Positions 60,204 to 64,000 of a stretch of DNA of 64,000 bases are shown in pieces (position 1 is the first letter of the stretch; each line of letters opens with the position of its first letter). Under the pieces are notes generated by a model, which saw only the letters and a list, made by a program, of their open reading frames with translations, was not told the origin of the DNA and did no database searches. The position numbers were made by a program, and so were the translations under genes. Origin of the DNA: Paratinospora sagittata (Eukaryota > Streptophyta > Magnoliopsida > Ranunculales > Menispermaceae). The stretch is from positions 42,153,995-42,217,994 of the forward strand of contig CM069592.1 of assembly GCA_035771175.1 (NCBI GenBank), given 5' to 3'.

Positions 60204-62660
60204 TCACCAGTAATCTCCACAGGAGCAAAACCCATCTCTAAAATGATGGAACCGGCTAGAATCCCGAACTGTAATTTCCCTCTTTACAATTTTCGAAATC
60301 ACCTTAATCGCAGCGTGGCAATCGGTACAAGCTCTCAAATTCTTCACCACCAAAATTGGTGAACCGGGTGGTGTACTAATCAAAGCAAACACTATTGCCA
60401 AGCGTTCGCTATGATACATGAGAGAGACAACTTTTATATCCTCTTCCACATGATGAAGAGCACAACTTGTATCAGGGACATAACCTTCCTTCTCCATCAG
60501 CTCAGCTAAAACTTTGAGCTTTTTCTCAATCTTTTCCATCTCTGGATGAGTTCTATCATTTGCCGAGAATACATGAATCTTCTGCTTAATTTCAACCCAG
60601 CTATAAGCTGAAACCTTCTTAACTCCACGGTCTCGCATTGCCTTCTTTACTTTTGCAACATCTTGCCATTTACCAGCAGCTGCATAGATATTGGACATGG
60701 TGACGTATGGAGCTGCGTCTCGTATCTCCATGTTAAATAGCTGATCAGCTGCCTTTTCCGCTAGTTCTTGGTTCCCATGGATTCTGCAAGAATTCAAAAC
60801 TGATGTCCATATAATCTCATCTGGCTCAAATGGCATCTGGGTCATCAAATTCTCCAGTTCATCGAACCATCCTCCGCGTCCTAATAAATCAATCATGGAA
60901 GCGCAATGCTCTCTTCTTGGATCAATTTTGTACATTTGAGTCATAGAATTGAAGTACTTTAATCCTTCTTCGACGAGCCCGCAATGGCTACAAGCAGAAA
61001 AAACACTGAGAAATGTTACTGAATCTGGGTGGAGACCGGATTTAACCATTTCCATGAACGATGAAAGAGTGGCTTTGCCATTCCCATTTCGAGCATAAGC
61101 TGCGATCATAGCGTTCCATGAAACTATATTACGATCAGGCATCTCTTTGAAGGTTTGAATTGCATCTTTTATGGACCCGCAATTCGCATATACATCCACA
61201 AGTGCACTTCCAGCAAAGACACTGGACATGAACCCAGTTCTGATAATGAAGGAATGCAACTGTTTAGATAAACTAAGTGAAGCCAAGCTTGAAGAAGCTT
61301 TTAAGATGCTAGCAAAAGTTGCCTGGTCTGGACACACCTCCATTTTTAGCATCTCTAAGAACAGTTTTAGGGCTTCTTCATGAAGCCCATTTTGAACATA
61401 ACTTGAGATCAATGCTGTCCATGACACACTGTTTCTACAAACCAGATTGCCAAAAATAATATTGGCTTCATCTAAGCTTCCGCACTTGGCGTACATGTCA
61501 ATTAAAGCATTTCCCACTTGATTTTCTGATTCAGCAGATGTTACAATAGCTTGAGAATGGATTTGGCGACCCATTTCGTAATCCAATTTAGCTGAGGCTA
61601 TGCTTAATATGCTGGCATAAGGGAATTGCGTCTGATCAAAACCCAAAAACACCAGCTCACGAAAAAGATCGAGGGCCTCTTTAAATTTCCCATTCCAAGC
61701 ATACCCTGAGATGATCACATTGTAAGAAACACCATCCACTTCCGGCATTTCGTCAAAGAACTTCTTTGCATTGGAAAACTGGTCATGCTTGGAATAGAAA
61801 TCTAGCATAGCATTGCTAACGAAAACATTCCAAACAAAATTGGTCTTGATCACTGAACCATGCACTTGTTGCCCAAGTTTTAGCTCTCCAAATCCAACAC
61901 TAGCACATAGAACTGCAGCGAACGTGAATTCTGTAGGCTTCAATCCCAATTTCTGCATTTCTATAAACAATTTCACCGCTTGCTCATTGAACCCGTCTTT
62001 CGAGTAGCCTGTTATCATCGCATTATACGTCACTTGATCTCTTTCTCCCATATCATTAAAGAGCTTAAAAGCTGAAGATAAGCTGTTAGATTTGCAGTAA
62101 GAATCAATCAAAGTATTACACACAAGAAGGGTAGATCCATAACCCAATTGCACAACAAGAGCATGAATTTGAGTGATTTGGTTCAATGTCACCGCGTCAT
62201 TACATGCTGATAAAACAGTTGTGAGTGTCACATGATCTGGCTCTGCTCCTGATCTTCTCATTTCTGTAAATAGTTTGTAAACCTCATTAGTTAAGTTACT
62301 TTGTACGTACCCACCGATCAAAATTGTCCATGTAACCGTATTTCGATCAACTGTGTGATCAAACACTTCTCGGGCTACCGTAAGATTTCCGGATTTCACG
62401 TAGCCTGAAATTAAAGTGTTGGTGGAGATAATGTTTCTTTGGGGCATTTGATCAAACAATTTATGTGCATGCGATAGCTTGCCTTTCTTAAGAAAGTCTT
62501 CCATGAGATAGTTAGAGCGGCAAGTGCTGGGATTAAAGCCCGTTTTGATGATTGCTGCGTCTACTGCATATTGTTTAACGTAGGTATGAGGTTTGAGAGC
62601 GTGAGAAACTTTTAAAGAGTACAAGAAGTGCGACGCGCTTGGTCTACAAAATGGTGTCAT
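60204..62660 (-). CDS. PPR-DYW protein, At2g01510 type
   Basis: An intronless 818-residue frame. The ATG at 62660 is the first Met after an in-frame TGA three codons upstream. The N-terminus MTPFCRPSASHFLYSLKVSH is short, Ser-rich and poor in acidic residues, compatible with organelle import. About fifteen PLS-class PPR motifs follow (for example VSWTALISSYVQNGLHEEAL and VSWNAMIAAYARNGN), then E/E+ motifs (APYVTMSNIYAAAGKW) and a full DYW domain ending FRDGFCSCGDYW. The deaminase signatures YHSERLAIVFALIS (HxE) and CTDCHAAIKVISK (CxxC) are intact. The blocks GRQIHSQAI, KQLHSFIIRTG and SCRIHGNQELAEKAADQL resemble Arabidopsis At2g01510. Expected role: C-to-U editing of specific sites in mitochondrial or plastid transcripts; the targets cannot be read from the sequence. 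Confidence 0.9.
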   Translation of the reverse strand: MTPFCRPSASHFLYSLKVSHALKPHTYVKQYAVDAAIIKTGFNPSTCRSNYLMEDFLKKGKLSHAHKLFDQMPQRNIISTNTLISGYVKSGNLTVAREVFDHTVDRNTVTWTILIGGYVQSNLTNEVYKLFTEMRRSGAEPDHVTLTTVLSACNDAVTLNQITQIHALVVQLGYGSTLLVCNTLIDSYCKSNSLSSAFKLFNDMGERDQVTYNAMITGYSKDGFNEQAVKLFIEMQKLGLKPTEFTFAAVLCASVGFGELKLGQQVHGSVIKTNFVWNVFVSNAMLDFYSKHDQFSNAKKFFDEMPEVDGVSYNVIISGYAWNGKFKEALDLFRELVFLGFDQTQFPYASILSIASAKLDYEMGRQIHSQAIVTSAESENQVGNALIDMYAKCGSLDEANIIFGNLVCRNSVSWTALISSYVQNGLHEEALKLFLEMLKMEVCPDQATFASILKASSSLASLSLSKQLHSFIIRTGFMSSVFAGSALVDVYANCGSIKDAIQTFKEMPDRNIVSWNAMIAAYARNGNGKATLSSFMEMVKSGLHPDSVTFLSVFSACSHCGLVEEGLKYFNSMTQMYKIDPRREHCASMIDLLGRGGWFDELENLMTQMPFEPDEIIWTSVLNSCRIHGNQELAEKAADQLFNMEIRDAAPYVTMSNIYAAAGKWQDVAKVKKAMRDRGVKKVSAYSWVEIKQKIHVFSANDRTHPEMEKIEKKLKVLAELMEKEGYVPDTSCALHHVEEDIKVVSLMYHSERLAIVFALISTPPGSPILVVKNLRACTDCHAAIKVISKIVKREITVRDSSRFHHFRDGFCSCGDYW

Positions 62661-64000
62661 AACTCATGAGAGCCAGTCGAAGCTCGAGTGATTTGTGAAG
62701 GGTAAAATATGCATAAGAGGAGTTCCGAACAGTTATTTCAGTTGGGCACGAGTTTTTTTATTTTTTTTATTTTTTATGTGGGGCATGCATTTGGTATCGT
62801 TTTTAAATTCAGTTGTCTGTATTTAAAAATAAAAAGTTAGAAAATTTGTTTGGTTCATTCTCATTTAAAACGTAAAAAGTTAAGAAAATTAATTATTTTG
62901 AAAAACATAAAAAAATTATTTTTCAAGTTTTTCTTTTAATTAATGAGACCCACAAACTTTTTTGCACTTAATTTTTATAAAATCTTAAAATAATCAAACA
63001 AAATTTTCTTATTTTTCAAATTTAAAAAATATTTTTTAAATATGATATCAAACATATTTTTAAAAAACTATAAATCAATTGAAAATAAAATATGCCAAAA
63101 CAATCATTTTTCTTAACGCACAAGTAGCGTTTACTAGTATGCAGTGTTAAACAACGTTTATATAATGAATGGTATTCTTTCATTCTTTTTTGTTTTGTTT
63201 TTTCTATTTTTTTAAAACCAAATATTGTGAGGCCTTACTGGCTAAATCGGTGACAATCTGCAACTGTCAATACTTAATATCATAGGAAAAATCACTGAAA
63301 ATGATAGAGACATCTTCCTGCATTGAGCAAAAGTACTAGAAAAACTATTTTGTTGTATATGTGCTTATATATATATATATACACGCTTTGGTATGTAGTT
63401 AGCCTTGTTCAGCAGTATTTGTCCGTGTTTGCATATTGTTTCTTCTCTACTTGCAAAATGAGGCAACACAGAGAGGAAAAATATCAATTATAACTTGATA
63501 TCCCTTGTTGGACCTCCGCATATTAGCTTTTGTTTTTAAGTCAAGTGATTTCTAACAAATATTTCACTCATCCACGTTGGTCACTTGCAAGTTAAAAAGA
63601 TGAAAGGAGAAAAGAGAACTGAAATGTGATCTTTGGATTGAGTGCATATTTTGTATGTAACTGTTGGTCACCCTCTCTATGAGATACGCTGGCTTCAAAT
63701 AAATGACCATCAGGGGACTGGGGAAACCTGAAACCTATCATACTGAAAAAAAAAACCTGAAGAAATCTGTACAACCACCAATTAGAACGACCACCACAAG
63801 CCACCCAAAATCAAAACAAAATATATATAAAAGATAAAAAAAAGAAGCAAATTAATAGAGATTAAACACCTCACATTTCCTAGCCATAATGAATACAGCA
63901 GATAGCAGCTCTTAGATTGCAAGTAATGAGGCTATCATAAGTTAAGACTTGGAGGGTCCACTGCGCACGGACACCTACTGAAAATCTGACGCCCTTAACA
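62661..64000. other. Intergenic DNA upstream of the PPR gene
   Basis: AT-rich, with a CGTTTTTAAATTCAG/TTTGGTTCATTCTC-style repeat at 62790-63130 and a (TA)n tract at 63367. The final 120 bases have a short open minus-strand reading (KGVRFSVGVRAQWTLQ...) running off the window edge, which could be the end of an exon of a gene outside; I cannot support a call. Confidence 0.4.

Noticed and set aside
63592..63804. 70-codon minus-strand frame near the window end
   Set aside because: No recognisable family and atypical composition; not supported.

Overview
This is a nuclear plant genome segment from a eudicot, possibly a woody rosid (weak inference). The evidence is AT-rich intergenic DNA with poly-A/T and (TA)n tracts, GT-AG introns with T-rich acceptors, and genes found only in land plants: an auxin response factor, two DYW-type PPR editing factors, an ICE1/SCRM bHLH factor, a plastid aspartate kinase and a plant SDR110C reductase. 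Exons were joined by hand from splice sites, reading phase and protein-family conservation. All joins keep frame.

Layout. 1-9340 is a satellite array built from a ~294-bp higher-order unit of six ~49-bp monomers. A 5.9-kb nest of non-coding LTR-type insertions splits it: an outer minus-strand element, an inner plus-strand relative, and inside that a 546-bp palindromic element. Each level has its own perfect 5-bp target duplication. 9.3-14.9 kb is repeat-rich intergenic DNA. 15036-16853 (+) is a three-exon SDR gene. It converges on 17491-19581 (-), an intronless RARE1-like PPR-DYW gene whose plastid presequence lies in another frame. 19.7-25.4 kb is intergenic. 25445-29139 (+) is a four-exon ICE1/SCRM-like bHLH gene with an unusual in-frame stop upstream of its usable start. 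29.1-33.5 kb holds a calmodulin-like gene fragment and a ~260-300-bp tandem repeat. 33554-38006 (+) is a 13-exon aspartate kinase gene with two GC-AG introns. 40189-44905 (-) is a 14-exon ARF2 gene with a tasiR-ARF target site. 45-60 kb is a gene-poor tract with SINE-like elements, MITEs, a 226-bp tandem duplication and a cluster of CACGTG motifs. 60204-62660 (-) is a second intronless PPR-DYW gene (At2g01510 type). The last 1.3 kb has no recognised gene.

The genes are unrelated neighbours, as is usual in plants: organelle RNA editing (two), stomatal/cold regulation (bHLH), auxin response (ARF2), lysine/threonine/methionine synthesis (AK) and small-molecule oxidoreduction (SDR). The most unusual points are the three-level nest in the satellite, the frame break in the RARE1-like gene, the stop codon splitting the ancestral N-terminus of the ICE-like gene, two GC-AG introns in one gene, and a near-perfect ~53-bp-arm hairpin inside an AK intron.
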